A stretch of DNA of 64,000 bases, taken from Rhabditoides inermis. Its lineage: Eukaryota; Nematoda; Chromadorea; Rhabditida; Rhabditidae. This document shows positions 24,252-45,253 of the stretch, one piece after another. The notes beneath the pieces are model-generated. The model had not been told where the DNA came from. It made no database searches and was given only the letters and a program-made list of their open reading frames with translations. The stretch is from positions 490,001 to 554,000 of the forward strand of contig CAWZYM010000172.1 of assembly GCA_963966185.1 (NCBI GenBank), written 5' to 3'. Both the position numbers and the translations under genes were made by a program. Numbering within the stretch: the first letter of the stretch is position 1; each line of letters begins with the position of its first letter.

Positions 24252-25693
24252 ATGCGGTCAGGGTGTCTGGCGGCGTTGCTCGTTCTCCACCTCCTCCTCT
24301 GCCTCCCTCCCTCATCCGCCAATGTCAACTGCCCCCAGCCGGGAACACTCCGACAAAAGTCAGTCGATGCTGCTAAAAGATATTTACATGTACACTAGTT
24401 CTTTATTTGGCGCTGCGTGGTTTAGTCGTGATGTCACTTGGTGGATGCATTTTCCTACCGTAAACACTGCGACAATTGGACAATAGGAGCAAGAGCTCTG
24501 TTAGAAAACCCTTTTTCACTGTAGGTACTGTCGCAAGGCGTGTGAGGTGGACGACGACTGCAAGAAGCACAAGCGGTGTCTGTGCGACGGAGAGTGCGGA
24601 CTCACCTGCGTCAATCCCGGCAAGTCTCTCTCTCTCTCTCTCTCTCTCCATTCTGGCACAGTGCGTTTACACACCGCTCACAAGGCGTCTTCTGCAACGC
24701 GTTAACCGCGAAATTATTAACCGCGAAATGGTTTTCGATTTGTGTAGGTTTATGCTGCGTTGGGCACCGCATAAATCACCAAAACATGAAGCGTATCCAT
24801 TACGAGTTGTATACTTGGATTCTTTCTAGCCGCCACGTGCAATGCGCTGATCGAAGTGGAACACGGACAGATCAGGTGCGCATGTGCATTTCACTATGTT
24901 GTATCTATACAATACGTTTCATCAACGCCATTTCAACAATGTCGTAATTGGCTGGAGCCATAAAACACAGGTTGCCGTTGGACAGCAAAAAACCTAGATA
25001 TGAGGGACATGGCATACCATTCAGGAGCAGTGGCGACTTGCGATTTGGTGCGAACGCGGAGTATAGCTGTGACAAGGTGGGTGAGGGGAGGGTGAGCGAC
25101 CCCAACAAATGACAGTGGTCAGTCTCTATAAAACACTATCGAGTTCTTTCGAAACACTGCAGAAATGCACTGAAATCGCCCTCAGAGCCGAATTGGCTTC
25201 CTTCGTTCCTTCGGAACACATCGGAACGGCTTTCGAGTAGACTGACTGCGTGTTCAGGGCTACGTGCTGTCTGGTCCGTCGCAGCGCCGCTGTCAGGCGA
25301 ATCGCGAGTGGAGCGGCGCGCAGCCCATCTGCAGACTGCAGTGTCGGTCACCTCATCTTTAATATCATGTTTTTTTCATTAATAACACATTTTCATGATG
25401 ATGTAATTTTTCAGTGAAGTGCGGTCCTCCTCCGGAGCTCCCGTTCGCAGTGCACGATGGCGCCTCCTTCACGGGAGAGTATGACCTGGATGCAGAGGTG
25501 AACCCTTTTATGTTGGATGATTGATTTCACATGGAGGGGATTGCAACGTCGGTGCTCTTATGCATAAAACTATTGGTTGAAACGTAAGCTAAAAAATCGA
25601 CAAAAATAACGAAAGGCGGCCGGCCAGCTACGATAGTTGAATTTCAGGTTCAATACAGTTGCGTGCCGGGGTATCATCGGTTCGCGAGTAAGG

Positions 25694-25741
<48 letters not shown>

Positions 25742-27085
25742 CCTCTCCCTCTCTCCCTCTCACACTCACATTCTGTCAGGGTCTGGCCATCGCCAAGTGC
25801 CTCCTCAACCGCAAGAACATCGCCCAGTGGTTCGGACCGGACCTCACGTGCAAAGGTGAGCACAACCTGTACACCTGTACTGTTTCCACATACTGTTACT
25901 AGTACATGTATCATTACTAGCATGGAGAGGGAAGGAGAAAAGAGAGAGAGAGAGAGAGAGAATGATAGATAGAGAGAGAGAGATTCATTCCCTTTCCCAG
26001 CCCGTACGTGTCCACTTCCGGAAAAGGTGGCGAACGGGGAGAGGCGGGGCGATGTGTTCGACTACCCTCACGAGATACACTGGCAGTGCGCCCCCGGATT
26101 CCTACTCATTGGTACGTTATCATTATCAAGAGTAATGATATCAAAAACAATGTATTTTGAGAAAAACCAAATATCATGTGCAGTAGACACCATCAGAATG
26201 TGTGTTGTGCTGAAATGGGTGCGATTCAGGCGCCGCGTCTTCCAAGTGTGAAAGCAACGGCGAGTGGAGCAATGAGACTCCGGTGTGCAAGGGTGGGTGG
26301 ACTTTATTGCATTAATACGTTTCATTGATTCGATAGAAACAGTCGAGTTTTGTCCGGTGTTTTATGTGCACCCAGCTAGTTTATGATAACCGATGAACTT
26401 GATAAGAAGAATAGTGATCGTGTTCTCATGTTCAGATATAACGATTCCGGATAAATGATTGATTGAATGATTGATTGATTGAACTTGATATTGTCATTGC
26501 AGCCACTTCCTGTCCCCGTCCCCCGGACCCGCTGCATGGCCGAGTCCTCGGCACATCACTCACATTCCAGTCCATAGTCACCTATGAGTGCAAGGTGCGA
26601 CTGTTCCATACACGCGGTGAAATGTAATCATAGCAATCAGCATAGTGTGTTCTCTTTTCTGACCGACAAGTTCGAACGGCTATGGGGCTATAGATAGAGC
26701 TGAGGAGATGGGGCACTAGGCCGAGGGCTGCACATCGCCCGATTTTGATTTTATTTTTTGGCTTGATATCGATCGATTGACGCAGTTTTGATCCCTATAG
26801 ACCGGTCGATGTCATTTTATCCGACAGCTATGAGCGCATTTGCATGCGCCGTCTAGAAACTGTCTACGTCGGTCAAAACACACTATCGATCAGTGAGTAG
26901 TTTGTGTTTTCAATCATCGAAGTGTAATTGGTGAAATTGTCGCAATGCATGTTTCGATTCTGTGATATCAAAGTGTTTCAATATCATTTAATGTGTAGGA
27001 CGGCTACAGACTGGTCGGCCAGATGCAGAGAGTGTGCCTCGCTGAAGGGGTGTGGGCGGGACATGAGCCGAGTTGCGAGGGTGAG

Positions 27086-27124
<39 letters not shown>

Positions 27125-29329
27125 GTCTCCTTTCAGAGATCCGCTGTCCCCCGCTGCCCACCCTCTCCAATGGCTACATCGAAGGCGGCGAGACGTTCTT
27201 CGGAGCAATTGCCACGTTCAGGTGAGTCTGCCAACTGATTCAGAAACTCAAGTAGATGCATATTGAATTACCATCACTATCAAGACACATAAACCGGAAA
27301 GAATTGTATCAGTTTTCGTGCGCGGCCAATGTAGATGTGAACCGTGATGTAAACATGTGAAGAATGCTTACGAGACTGTGGTGCTTGGAGGTGTCTGGAG
27401 ACGATGACCCACTCTGGTGCGACGGAGGCGCGCTGTCAGCACGACGGCACCTGGAGCCAGCCCATGCCCAAGTGCCTCGGTGACGTTTACATACATTTCT
27501 ATACGTTCAAATCCTTATCAATGTTAGGCTCGTCTTTGTCCGTGTAATTGTCTTGTACATGCGAGTGATATCAGAACAAGAACTGGTATTGTTAACGTGC
27601 AATCGCATGATAACTGGATAACGTATCCGAGTTGAGGTTCGTGCTCAATCCCGCGCGTCGAGTCTGGCCGGGTGAAGGATCGATCGGAGAGGGAGCTGGT
27701 GGCGAGTGGAGTCCGAGTAGAGGTGCGCATTAAATACTGTCGAGGCTCTCTGTTCCGACCTCAATGCCATTACCGCTCATGTTGGCACACGCCACTTCTG
27801 AACCGGTTCGCTTCGATGAACGTTACAAATATTTGTAGTGTATGCGTAGTCCATGTCATTTGCCAATACCAGACTCTTCTCACTGCAAACGTGATCTAGT
27901 TCGAATACTGTAGAATTCCTCTATTAGTATTCCTGCTGGATCCATGCTGGTGCTCAGACTACAAACTACAATACACCACTTTCGATATCCGTGCGTTCTT
28001 CAGGTGGTGTGCGACTCGCGTCACTCGCCCAACATGCGGCCCCTGCTACTGTGCCACAACGCGACATGGAGCCATGTTCCCGTATGCGAACCACGTGAGA
28101 GAGGGGGGAGAGAGGGAGAGAGAGAGAGGGAGAGAGAGGGAGAGAGGGAGAGAGAGAGAGAGGGAGAGAGGGAGAGAGGGAGAGAGGGAGAGAGGGAGAG
28201 AGGGAGAGAGGGAGAGAGGGAGAGAGGGAAAGAGAGAGAGAGGGAGAGAGGGAGAGAGGGAGAGAGGGGGAGAGAGGGAGAGAGGGACGAGCTGCCGCAG
28301 TGCACTGCACGTCCTGGCCGCCTCGCGTCGCCCATGCCCGAGTGCTTTTCACCAAGTCTGCCCACGGATCCACCGCGAGGTCCTTTCTTTCATTCCACTT
28401 ATCCTTAACCGCCCAGTTTCGCGTTATGTTCGACACGTGTGCACGTGTGGGCGAAATCATGTCGACTCTGTTTCAGATACGAGTGCGTCAACGGCTACTT
28501 TCCGTCGCACAAACACACTTCGGTGAGTGTGTGCATTGCATCTCGAGTCTCGATATCTCTGACATCGCATGGTGCTGATGTGGTTCTACTGTTTCCAAAG
28601 ATGGCACTGCTCTCCTAACTCGTATTCTCTTGCTGCCTGGTCATATTGTCCTCGTTCAGGTGAAGTGTCGATTCGGAGAATGGCAGCGCGATGGCGCGCC
28701 CCTCAAATGTCTACCCAGTGAGTACACGCAATCATCAATGCGCGTTTCAAAACAATCAGTTTTCGTTAATGAAAATGATTTGGTTGTTCAGCGTGGTGCC
28801 AGCACCCATCCAAGTCGTTCGGTCGTCTTGAAGGCGGGAAGATGATGCTCGAGGGCACCATGGGCGCCTATGACTTTGCCGATTACATACAGGTCTCTCT
28901 CTCTCTCTCTCTCGCTCGCTCTCTTTCTCTCTCTGTTTCTCTTCAATACCCTCCTAATTGCAGAAAGTGGAAGAAGGGCGTAGCATAGTGTTCCAGTGCA
29001 ACAAGGGCAACTACTTGATAGGCGAGTTGTCAAACAAAACGTTTCAAAAATGTCTCACTAGCTTGTCCAAACAGACACTTTTGCGAGTAATTTGTCTACT
29101 AGAAAATCGTAATATTCTCGAATTTGCATAAAAAATGTGTGTAAAGGGATAAAATTCAATCGCATCGGTGTTATTGCATCACTCAGTGTTCAGGCGCTCC
29201 CAAAGCGTCGTGTGTTAACGGACAGTGGATGCCGGCCGTTCAGCCAAAATGCGCATCCCAGACACATCCCATGATAGACGGCAAGATACTCTGGCACAGA
29301 CGGAAGAGGGGAGGTGGGGCGAGAGAGAG

Positions 29330-29369
<40 letters not shown>

Positions 29370-29662
29370 GGGAGAGATTGCAGGCGGTCACCTGATCAAG
29401 GACCGCGAGCCCGAGGCGGCGCAGGAGGTGGAGCAGGCGGTCGGCCAGCTCATTGTCAGCGAGGATCTGCGGTCAGTCTTATCATCCATTATCATCTCAT
29501 CACCCATTCTCCCTCTTTTTTCAGAGATGACGTGGGTATGGTGGACCCGTCTCGAGTGAGAGACACCCTGGAGAGTGTCAATGCAACCGCGCCCGAGACA
29601 CTGACGCGCCTCCGCAGAGGTGGGCCCACGTCTTTATCACTCGTCGACACTCTTCTCTCCTA
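24252..29662 (+). CDS. lev-9: Secreted WAP + eight CCP (sushi) domain protein, LEV-9/Hasp-like
   Basis: Exon 1 begins [20 protein letters not shown], a clear signal peptide, and the ATG abuts a TTGCAG acceptor. A WAP domain follows across two exons (CPQPGT, then [28 protein letters not shown]). Eight CCP modules then run to about 29260, each with the Cys...W...C pattern: [59 protein letters not shown], a CTSW module, and [11 protein letters not shown] with [19 protein letters not shown]. After CCP8 comes HRRKRG, a furin-type site, and a tail ([18 protein letters not shown]). C. elegans LEV-9 has a WAP plus eight CCPs, clusters acetylcholine receptors at the neuromuscular junction and is cleaved near its C-terminus; Drosophila Hasp is similar. 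Exon skips are plausible. The 3' end is uncertain: reading through gives TAA at 29660-29662, while splicing at 29618 could join it to the downstream CCP/Ig gene. Confidence 0.65.
25117..25247. mobile_element. GGTCAGTCTC-family inverted-repeat element, intronic copy
   Basis: Starts GGTCAGTCTCTATAAAACAC and ends GAGTAGACTGACT. Termini are inverted and the interior contains TTTCGAAACAC and CTTCGTTCCTTCGGAAC. It lies in an intron of the LEV-9-like gene. Related elements are at 31143-31210 and 38961-39071. Confidence 0.5.
28096..28288. repeat. (GAGAGGGA)n microsatellite in intron
   Basis: About 190 bases of GAGAGGGA-type units beginning at the splice donor GTGAGAGAG of a CCP exon. Open frames through it are spurious. 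Confidence 0.9.
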
Positions 29663-30222
29663 ACTCGGAATCGTTTTGAATATCTTTTGATTCAACTTAT
29701 TGACGTGGGCTTGGGCGCTTGGGATGATATGTTCGTGTTTTAGGCTAGCCGAATTGTGGTCTCTCTGTCTGTCTCTCCTCGTCCGCGCACCAACACTCTT
29801 GAGCATGAGGAAATGACGCAATGTTGTTGATGTTTTGTACAGATAAACACTATTGACAAGTCGAACTCATTTTCACTACACCACACGGCGAGTTCTCGTG
29901 CAGTACCCCGTTTTCGACGTACCGTACTTATAGTGCGTCGTCAGTCGCCGTCGTGTGCGACGGTTCGGAGTGACTCATCGAGGACAGTGAAGCTGCGGAG
30001 AGAGGGGGAGATAGTGGTGGGTGCACGGTAAAACGGCAACCGAATGTTGGACTTCGTTCAGAAAATCTGCGAAATCGAATGATCAAGATCTCACGGTTTA
30101 TCTGCGTGCAGAGTTGAATTAAAAGTTGAAAAGTTCCCGTATACATGGTGTGAACCGGCCGCTCGGTTCGAATTGGATCGAAATGGGTCGCCGTTGACTG
30201 TATGAGCTTGCATTGACGACAG

Positions 30223-38514
<8,292 letters not shown>

Positions 38515-38594
38515 ATGTGAGTGAGGTGAGCGACCGCCTCCCTCCCTCCCTTGCCCTTCTCTCCCTCCCTCCCATCTCCCCTCTCCCTTTTCTC

Positions 38595-38660
<66 letters not shown>

Positions 38661-39360
38661 CCTTGCCCTCTCCATCCTTTCCCCTCTCTTCCTCCCCCCT
38701 TGCCCTCTCTCCCTATGTCTAACTCTAACCAACCCTTCTATATCATCTATACTTTCAGGTGCTCGCTGTAAAAGCGTATATAGAAGATACAATTATGTTT
38801 ATTTCCGTATCGTATAACCATTCCATATTCAATAAACGCTTCCTAAAACACACCAGCACAATTCATTTTCCCGCGTCAAACTCGCATTGATGATGGAAAT
38901 TAGAGATGATAAAAAAGGAAATAGCTGTGCTCCGGAGGGTTGTGTTTCTTCTGAAGGTGTGGTCAGTCTCTTCGAAACAGTCCCTTCAAAACGCCTTCGA
39001 AACGCGCTGTTTGGTCGTGTTTCGAAGGCGTTTCGAAGTCAGTATCGAAGGGAGTTTCGAAGAGACTGACCGCTTCTTGACAAAACCCGAAACATGAAAA
39101 TTATATTCAACACCCTTTTCGATAAACACTTTATTTAACACAAACACAGTTCACAATCAATATTCGCAGGGAGACAAACGACACGAAACACTCTCGAATT
39201 CACATCAAACACGTCAAACTAGCATTCACAGAGTACATTCTAACAGGATACAGGAAACAAGGGAGAGGGAGGAGGGCGGGTCTGTAAGATGATTGGAAGG
39301 GGGGGGGGAGCAGTGTTCTTTATCCCGGGGTGGTTGGGACAGTCTTCTCAATCCTCTCTT
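38515..39360. other. 3' flank of CCP/Ig gene and spacer
   Basis: Contains a (CT)n tract at 38601-38655, a polyadenylation signal AATAAA at 38830-38835 and the palindromic element at 38961-39071. No exon seen. Confidence 0.55.
38961..39071. mobile_element. Palindromic MITE, GGTCAGTCTCTTCGAAAC ends
   Basis: A 111-bp near-perfect palindrome: left end GGTCAGTCTCTTCGAAAC, right end GTTTCGAAGAGACTGACC, with interior TTCGAAACG/CGTTTCGAA repeats. Non-coding. Confidence 0.8.
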
Positions 39361-40727
39361 CTACACGTCCATCTGTTCCTCCTGTTCGCGAATCGAAGCC
39401 ACCGCCGCCGCCGTCGCAGCCAACTCGGCAGCAACTGGATCCAGGAACTCGGCCTGCAACACACGCCCGCCCACGCTAGCGCCGCCCACGCTAGCCCCGC
39501 CCACCTTGAACAGCTTGGGCTCCTCCTTGACGGCGACTGGCGGGTTGCGGATCATCTCCTCCTTCTCTCTCCGCTCCTGCTCCTTCTGCTTCGCTCGCAT
39601 CCTCTGTCGACGGTTGCCGAACCAAGTGCGCAGGAACTGAAATCAATCAATAACGGTCGATAATCAATCGATACACCCACGCACCTCCTTCTCGAGTGCC
39701 ATCTCCATAGACAGCTGGGCGAGCTTGAGGTTGTCGGGATGGGAGTTGTTCCTGAATCATGGACACTGGGGTACTGTGTCCTACGGTACTCACTCGAACT
39801 CAGTCTCCAGCCGCTCCCTCTGCGACGGGTTTAGCATCGTGCGCTTCTTACGCTTGGGCTGAAATCCAAAGTACAGTAGCCGAGCTAACAATCGTATTGC
39901 TTATTGAGTACCTCGGGGGACTGGCTGCGCGATTGATGCGAGATGTGGGAGAGGACGTTGGGCTGCGAGAGAGCAAACGGCATCGAGGGCAGAGTGGGCG
40001 AGATCTGGATGGGCGGAGACTCGGGCGGACTCATCTGCACCTCAGCAATCTGCATGTGCGGCGACACCTGCAACCACTCCCAATACAATCATAGAAAGGG
40101 ATACGGTACCTCGGTACCGCAGCTGGCTGTATTGAGGTGCGCATCTATGGCTTGCGAAAGGTGGGAGAGAGCGCAGTCAGACTAGAATTCAGAGTACAGC
40201 ACCCACTGCTACAGTACGCCACCGTAGTCCTCACCCATGTCTGCGTCTGCTCCAGTGTGCGCTTGGCTCCAATGAACTGCTGCACCATCGTGGCGCGCAG
40301 GTACTCGCACTTCCTCTCGCGGTCCGTGATCAGCACCTCAAGCCTACTGTAGCATACCGTATCCCTCGCACCCTCGCACCCTCTGTCTCTCGATCTCGGC
40401 TCGCAGGAGGGCATTGTCGCGCAGCATCCTCTCCCGCTCCATTTCGTGCCACTGCAGGCGAATCTGCATGTCAGCCAGCGCCTTCGCCTACAATCAATCG
40501 ATAATCAATCGATATCAGCACAGAACAGAGCCACCTCGTTGTCGGGAGCCTGCTCCATCTCTTCTCTCTCTTCTCCCTGCGCCACGGCGGCAGCCTCTTC
40601 CAGAGGTGGCTCCATCTAGAATTGCACGGAGCAATCGATAATCGATCGATACCTGGTCGTCGATTTCGAGGAGTTGGATGTCGGCTGAGTCGCCGCCGGC
40701 AAGCATCACATTCTGCGACAACATCAT
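39361..40727 (-). CDS. POU-like homeodomain transcription factor without visible POU-specific domain
   Basis: The ATG at 40727 abuts a TTGCAG acceptor. Exons in order give MMLSQNVMLAGGDSADIQLL, an acidic exon (EEREEMEQAPDNE) and a coiled-coil region (MQIRLQWHEMERERMLRDNA, LEVLITDRERKCEYLRATMV). A Ser/Pro-rich linker follows (MSPPESPPIQISPTLPSMPF), then a homeodomain over three exons: KRKKRTMLNPSQRERLETEF, NNSHPDNLKLAQLSMEMALE and FLRTWFGNRRQRMRAKQ. Helix 3 has the invariant WFxNRR. The LxxEKExLRxWFxNRRQ pattern is closest to POU homeodomains, but residue 50 is Gly where POU proteins have Cys. I see no POU-specific domain; its place is taken by the coiled coil. The C-terminus ends IREQEEQMDV, TAG 39363-39361. 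The protein should be nuclear and DNA-binding; target genes are unknown. Confidence 0.7.
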
Positions 40728-41251
40728 CTGCAAGAAGGGGGTAGAGAGGGAGAGGGAGAGAGAGAGGGGGGGAGGTAGGGAGAAGGAGGGGGAGAGGGGG
40801 GAGAGATTCAACGAGGCAGATGACAAGGCGCGGGAGAGGAGGCAAGTGAGCGGGAGGGACTCACGTCTCTGCTGGGAGGATGCTGTGTCGAATGGCCCTT
40901 CCCTCTTCCACCGACCGCCTCCTCACCCCTCGTCATTGCATGCCAATTCCCCAGTCGACCGGTCAAATCGCGGTAGACAGTCGAGATGTTGGGGGTAATG
41001 AGCATGCATTACGCAAATGTGTTGAGAAATGGACGGAATGGCATGATAGTCATGTCAATCGTCAATGAGTAAATTCGTTCAATGGATGAACACGCTATGA
41101 GGTAGTGATACGTGCGAGAATTATAAAACTGTTCATTTTCACTAGCAGGTAGATGCTATATTCATCCACTCCCGCACTGCTACCGGAAAGAATACTCCTC
41201 ACTCACATGAAGCTGTTTATTCAATCTCATCACACCACACTGTTAACTATT
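40728..41251. other. Spacer upstream of the homeobox gene
   Basis: GA-rich tract at 40740-40806 and no convincing exon, apart from a possible 5' non-coding exon of the homeobox gene. Confidence 0.45.
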
Positions 41252-41936
41252 ACACTTCTAACGCGTTTATGAATCTTTTAATGTACTGTTTATGAATCGT
41301 TTAATGACTGTTCCTCCCCTCGAAGCTACTTCTTCTCTTCTTCCGGTGAAGGCGCGCCGGCCGGTGTTCCAGGAGCATTCGCAGGATCCGCGCTCTTCAC
41401 TTCTGAAACCAATGACGTCACCACGACATCATGATGACGTCACATACGATCATCAACCATCTGTTGTATGTTGGTAGGGTCATCGAACTCGTATATCTCA
41501 GTGATACGGAGTCCAATAGGGAATGCAGCTCCCGGAGTAGAAGACTGCTTCTGTCCGAGAGTGTCTGGAGTACGGTAGATACAGTAACTTCGGTATTACT
41601 ACTGTACCTGGCTGCTTGACGAACAATATTCTTGGTGGGAGGAGGTTTACAGGGCCCATCGGTTGAATAGGCTGCAAGTATACAATATTTCAATCTACCG
41701 TAATCCAATTACCGCATCCACATTCCCGCAGGAGGGGTCATGGCGGACGTTGAGTAGTGCAAGGTCGTGCAGAGAGAAGCCCCTATGGATACTGTATGCC
41801 CAGAAAAGTACGGTATGTACCGTACTTTGGGTCGAACTGGACAACTGGAAGACCGAACTTCTTGGATCCGAGGCGGAATCGGGAGCCTTCTCGAGAACGA
41901 CGCGTGCGTCCCTCTTTCTGGAATATGAATCTGTAG

Positions 41937-41981
<45 letters not shown>

Positions 41982-42108
41982 GAAGAGAGAGGGGGAGACC
42001 TTGGTGGGTTGTGTCTTCTTGCTGGAGCCACAACCCATGTGATGTGTGGAGAGGGCAGGCCGGGGGGATCCGCCCGCGCGCCGAGAGAACACAGTGGGCG
42101 AATGCTGC
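41252..42108 (-). repeat. Inverted gene duplication, arm A
   Basis: Matches 56201-57094 in inverted orientation, including exons, introns and short flanks; differences are few substitutions and microsatellite length. Confidence 0.9.
41326..42038 (-). CDS. Small N-myristoylated protein, copy A
   Basis: Six exons encode 155 residues with the same structure as the copy at 56267-57020. The start MGCGSSKKTQPTK matches the N-myristoylation consensus (Gly2, Ser/Thr6, Lys7) plus a Cys3 that could be palmitoylated, so the protein probably sits on the inner face of a membrane. Exon 2 is basic (EGRTRRSREGSRFRLGSKKF), the middle has GFSLHDLALLNVRHDPSCG, and the tail is Pro/Glu/Lys-rich (APSPEEEKK). Introns are extremely short: the one after FDP is 34 bases (GTACGGTACA...ACAG). 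All frames are intact here as in copy B; one visible difference is Val for Ala in the QQM(V/A)DD segment. I recognise no known family. Confidence 0.7.
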
Positions 42109-42518
42109 ATCCGCCGCGGGGATTATCTAATGTTCATCTAATAATATTCTTACGCGTAGATATTGTAAGAAATCCTGCCTGTCTAGATTTTTTTAACATT
42201 TTTAAATCGCAAAATGTGTTTAGTTGTGTCTTATGAATATGTGTACCATGCAAAGCGAGACATTTGTCACAACGATCCTTTCTGCGCATTTTTCAATTTT
42301 TGTTGTTTGTTGTGTTTTTGTCGTTCTTGTATTGTTTAATTTACATATATTTCATAAAAAGTTGTTAGCGTAAATAATCGTCGTTTTTTCAACTTGAATT
42401 GAACTTGTAAAACGTTTTCGTTGATGTCGTGTCCACTGTTTCATCGTTTCGAAAATGTTCTTGTTTGTGTTATTTTATGCTTAATTAATAACGTATTCTT
42501 ATTTTGTATTTCAGCGAG

Positions 42519-44079
42519 ATGACGGCCGAAATAGTTCTGCCGGTGTTCAAATCGACAGCAGTGGAGAAGGTGATCGACCCGATCGTCGACGAAGGCAATC
42601 TGCTGCTCGTTGATCGTGACCCCATCGAGGACAGCGAAATGTGCGTTTTGAGTGCATAATATTGGCTTATTGAAAGTTGTGTTCTATCTATTTATACGTG
42701 TTTAATCTATTTAATTTCCAAATAGATTAAAAATGTATATCACTTAAATATTGATTTTCAGACAGCAGAACCTGTTGGAGCGTGCTCGCAACAACGCTCA
42801 GTTCCTCTTCAACAAGGTGAGAAATTTTGTGTTTTTTTATTAACACCTGATGTTAAGCATTGTTATCGTATTATAGATCTGGGAGTTGGAGAAGAAGCGC
42901 GTGGAAGAGGCGATAGTCGCAGTTCTGCCTCGACCCTCGTTCCGCCTGCCTAGAGAAAAGAGGGTATGTACAATTACTATAATGTTTGTATAGAATGTAT
43001 GGTTATTACTCCCAATTTTCAGCTTCCGGACAAGCGCGTGCTGACCAAGTGGGAATCGTACGCCCAGCAGAAGGGAATCGTCAAGCAGAAGAAGGACAGG
43101 AAGGTTCTGGATGAGGCGACCGGCGAGTGGAAGCCGCGCTACGGATACCGCAGCGCCAAGAACGAGAAGCCGTGGATGATGGAGATGCCCGACAACGCCG
43201 GTATGTGCTACTGCTTGTCGTGATTTTTCGTTGATATTGTTTGCCGATTTCGAATCAGAAACATTCTTCACAATGTTAAAATCTACCTATATATCAGAAT
43301 GTGTTATGTCTCAAAGTATATTTCAGCTGACGACGAGGACTTGTTTGAGAAGGCGGCAAACGCGAAGAAAGAGCGCGTGCAGAAGAACGAGCTGCAGCGT
43401 CTGCGCAACATTGCCAGGCAAATGAAAGTGAGTGAATACATGTTTATTTAATTTATTAATTGAATTATAGGCTGCGGGTAAGGCCGTACCTGTGTACTCA
43501 CCGGAGCTCGGTATCTCCAAGGACCCTTCGGAGAGAACCAAGCAGGAGGTGTTTTTTTTAATACTGTTTTTATGTGTTTTTTTTCGCTTTGATGTACGTA
43601 ATGTATGAAATGTTGTAGCTTCGTGTGATGTCTGACCGCTCGAAGGTGGCGACGGCGTCTGTGGGCAAGTTCCAGGACAAGCTCAAGGGAGAGAAAAAGA
43701 ACGTGAAGAAGGGAATCAAGAGGAAGGTGAGTGGCAAGTGTTAGCTGCATTGAGCTACCGGCATTTGTGCAGTTCGACGCGAACGCCGTCGACGTTTCGG
43801 GCGAGAAGACGCGCGCGCTGTCGGTGATCAGCAAGATTGTGAAGAAGAAGGGAGAGACCACCGGCGAGGTCGCAACCGTTGCTGACAAGCCCATGTGAGT
43901 ATTCGTTGCTGCGAGACATTGTTTCTTATTTGACATGCTTATTATTTAGGGCTCCCCGCAAGAACCAAGGCAAGCAGCTTCGTCAGAAGTCTCAGATCAA
44001 GAGGCAGCAGTTCTACGAGAGGACGAGCAAGGCCAAGAAGAACACTCGCGGAGGAGTGCGCAAGGACGGAAAGAAGTAA
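42519..44079 (+). CDS. RRS1: Ribosome biogenesis regulatory protein RRS1
   Basis: About nine exons encode some 330 residues. The ATG lies four bases after a TTTCAG acceptor. The N-terminal part contains KVIDPIVDEGNLLLVDRDPI, then ARNNAQFLFNKIWEL, LPRPSFRLPREK and the hallmark DKRVLTKWESYAQQKGI, followed by TGEWKPRYGYRSAKNEKPWM. This is the conserved core of RRS1, which with RPF2 brings the 5S RNP (5S rRNA, uL18, uL5) into pre-60S particles in the nucleolus. The C-terminal part is Lys-rich (RKNQGKQLRQKSQIKRQQFY) and ends RGGVRKDGKK, TAA 44077-44079, as expected for a nucleolar protein. AATAAA lies at 44211-44216. Length and order fit the family. Confidence 0.9.
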
Positions 44080-44216
44080 GCCCCACTCCCCATGCCCTGC
44101 CCTCTATCCAATTGCGATTAGCACACTCCGTGTTTACTTTGTGTTAACGTTTTGTTATTGTTGATTTCATGTTTTCTCGTTTTCAAAGTTGTTATTTGTT
44201 GATTAGATCCAATAAA

Positions 44217-45193
44217 TGTTGATGTCTGTAAACGGGGGTGAGAGAAATTGAGAGAGAAGGTGGAGTGAGAATGAGAGGTATATGAAAGTGAGGGATGGAA
44301 AGATTACAGATTGGAGGAGGGGGGTTTGCATATGTTAATTAATTTTTCTATTCTATGTGAGGCCGTTGCTCGATCAGCTGTGCAGGCGGGCTGCGTATCG
44401 ATCCCCTCTCTCCGCGCTGGCATGTCTGTCCCTCTCGTTTCGCTAACTGTCTCGCCGTCTCTCGCAGTCTATGCCTCGTGAGTGTCAGCCGGCAAGGCTC
44501 TCCCCGTGAATACGGCATGTGTTTCTTCTTCTACTCCGTGCGCTTATTTTCGAAATGTCGCGTCGGCTCTCGCGCCTCTCTAATTTCACTTTTTGTTTTT
44601 GGCGCGCTCGCATATGCAATGCCTCTCGGCTAACGAGACGTACATATAGGTGTACCTTTTCTGTAGGTGTATTGTCTCGCGCGCTGTATCCCTGTGTTTA
44701 TGCAAATGTGAATTTGGAGGAGGAAGCATGTTCGTATAGTGACATGGAAATAGTGTGTGAGTGGAGGAGTGTATAGCGAAAGAATAGCGAATTGTAGGAT
44801 GTGATTTGGTGTCTGTCTGTCTCTCTATCTCTTTATCTATTTCATTGTTATGCAATTCGGAATGATTTAATGATGAGCTGTGCTTCATGCGAATTATTCG
44901 GGTGGACATGTGACGGTGAGTGAGAGAGGCGGCGGAAAGATTAAGTTATTTGAGAGAGTGAGAGATATAGAGAACGAAAAAACATAGTTCTGAATCACAT
45001 GTGCACTGGGATGGAAAAGACCTCGATGCGATATTTCAATATTGGTTTGACGTGTTATGAGTGAGTTCGTTCTAATATTAACTTTGACTTTCTCTAATAT
45101 GTGTAGTACTTGTTGTATGTCAGAGTGAGTGTTTATTGAGCATATCCTTGGATTGTGCGGGTTTCTAAGAATGTAGACTTCTCAATTCTCCAA

Positions 45194-45253
<60 letters not shown>

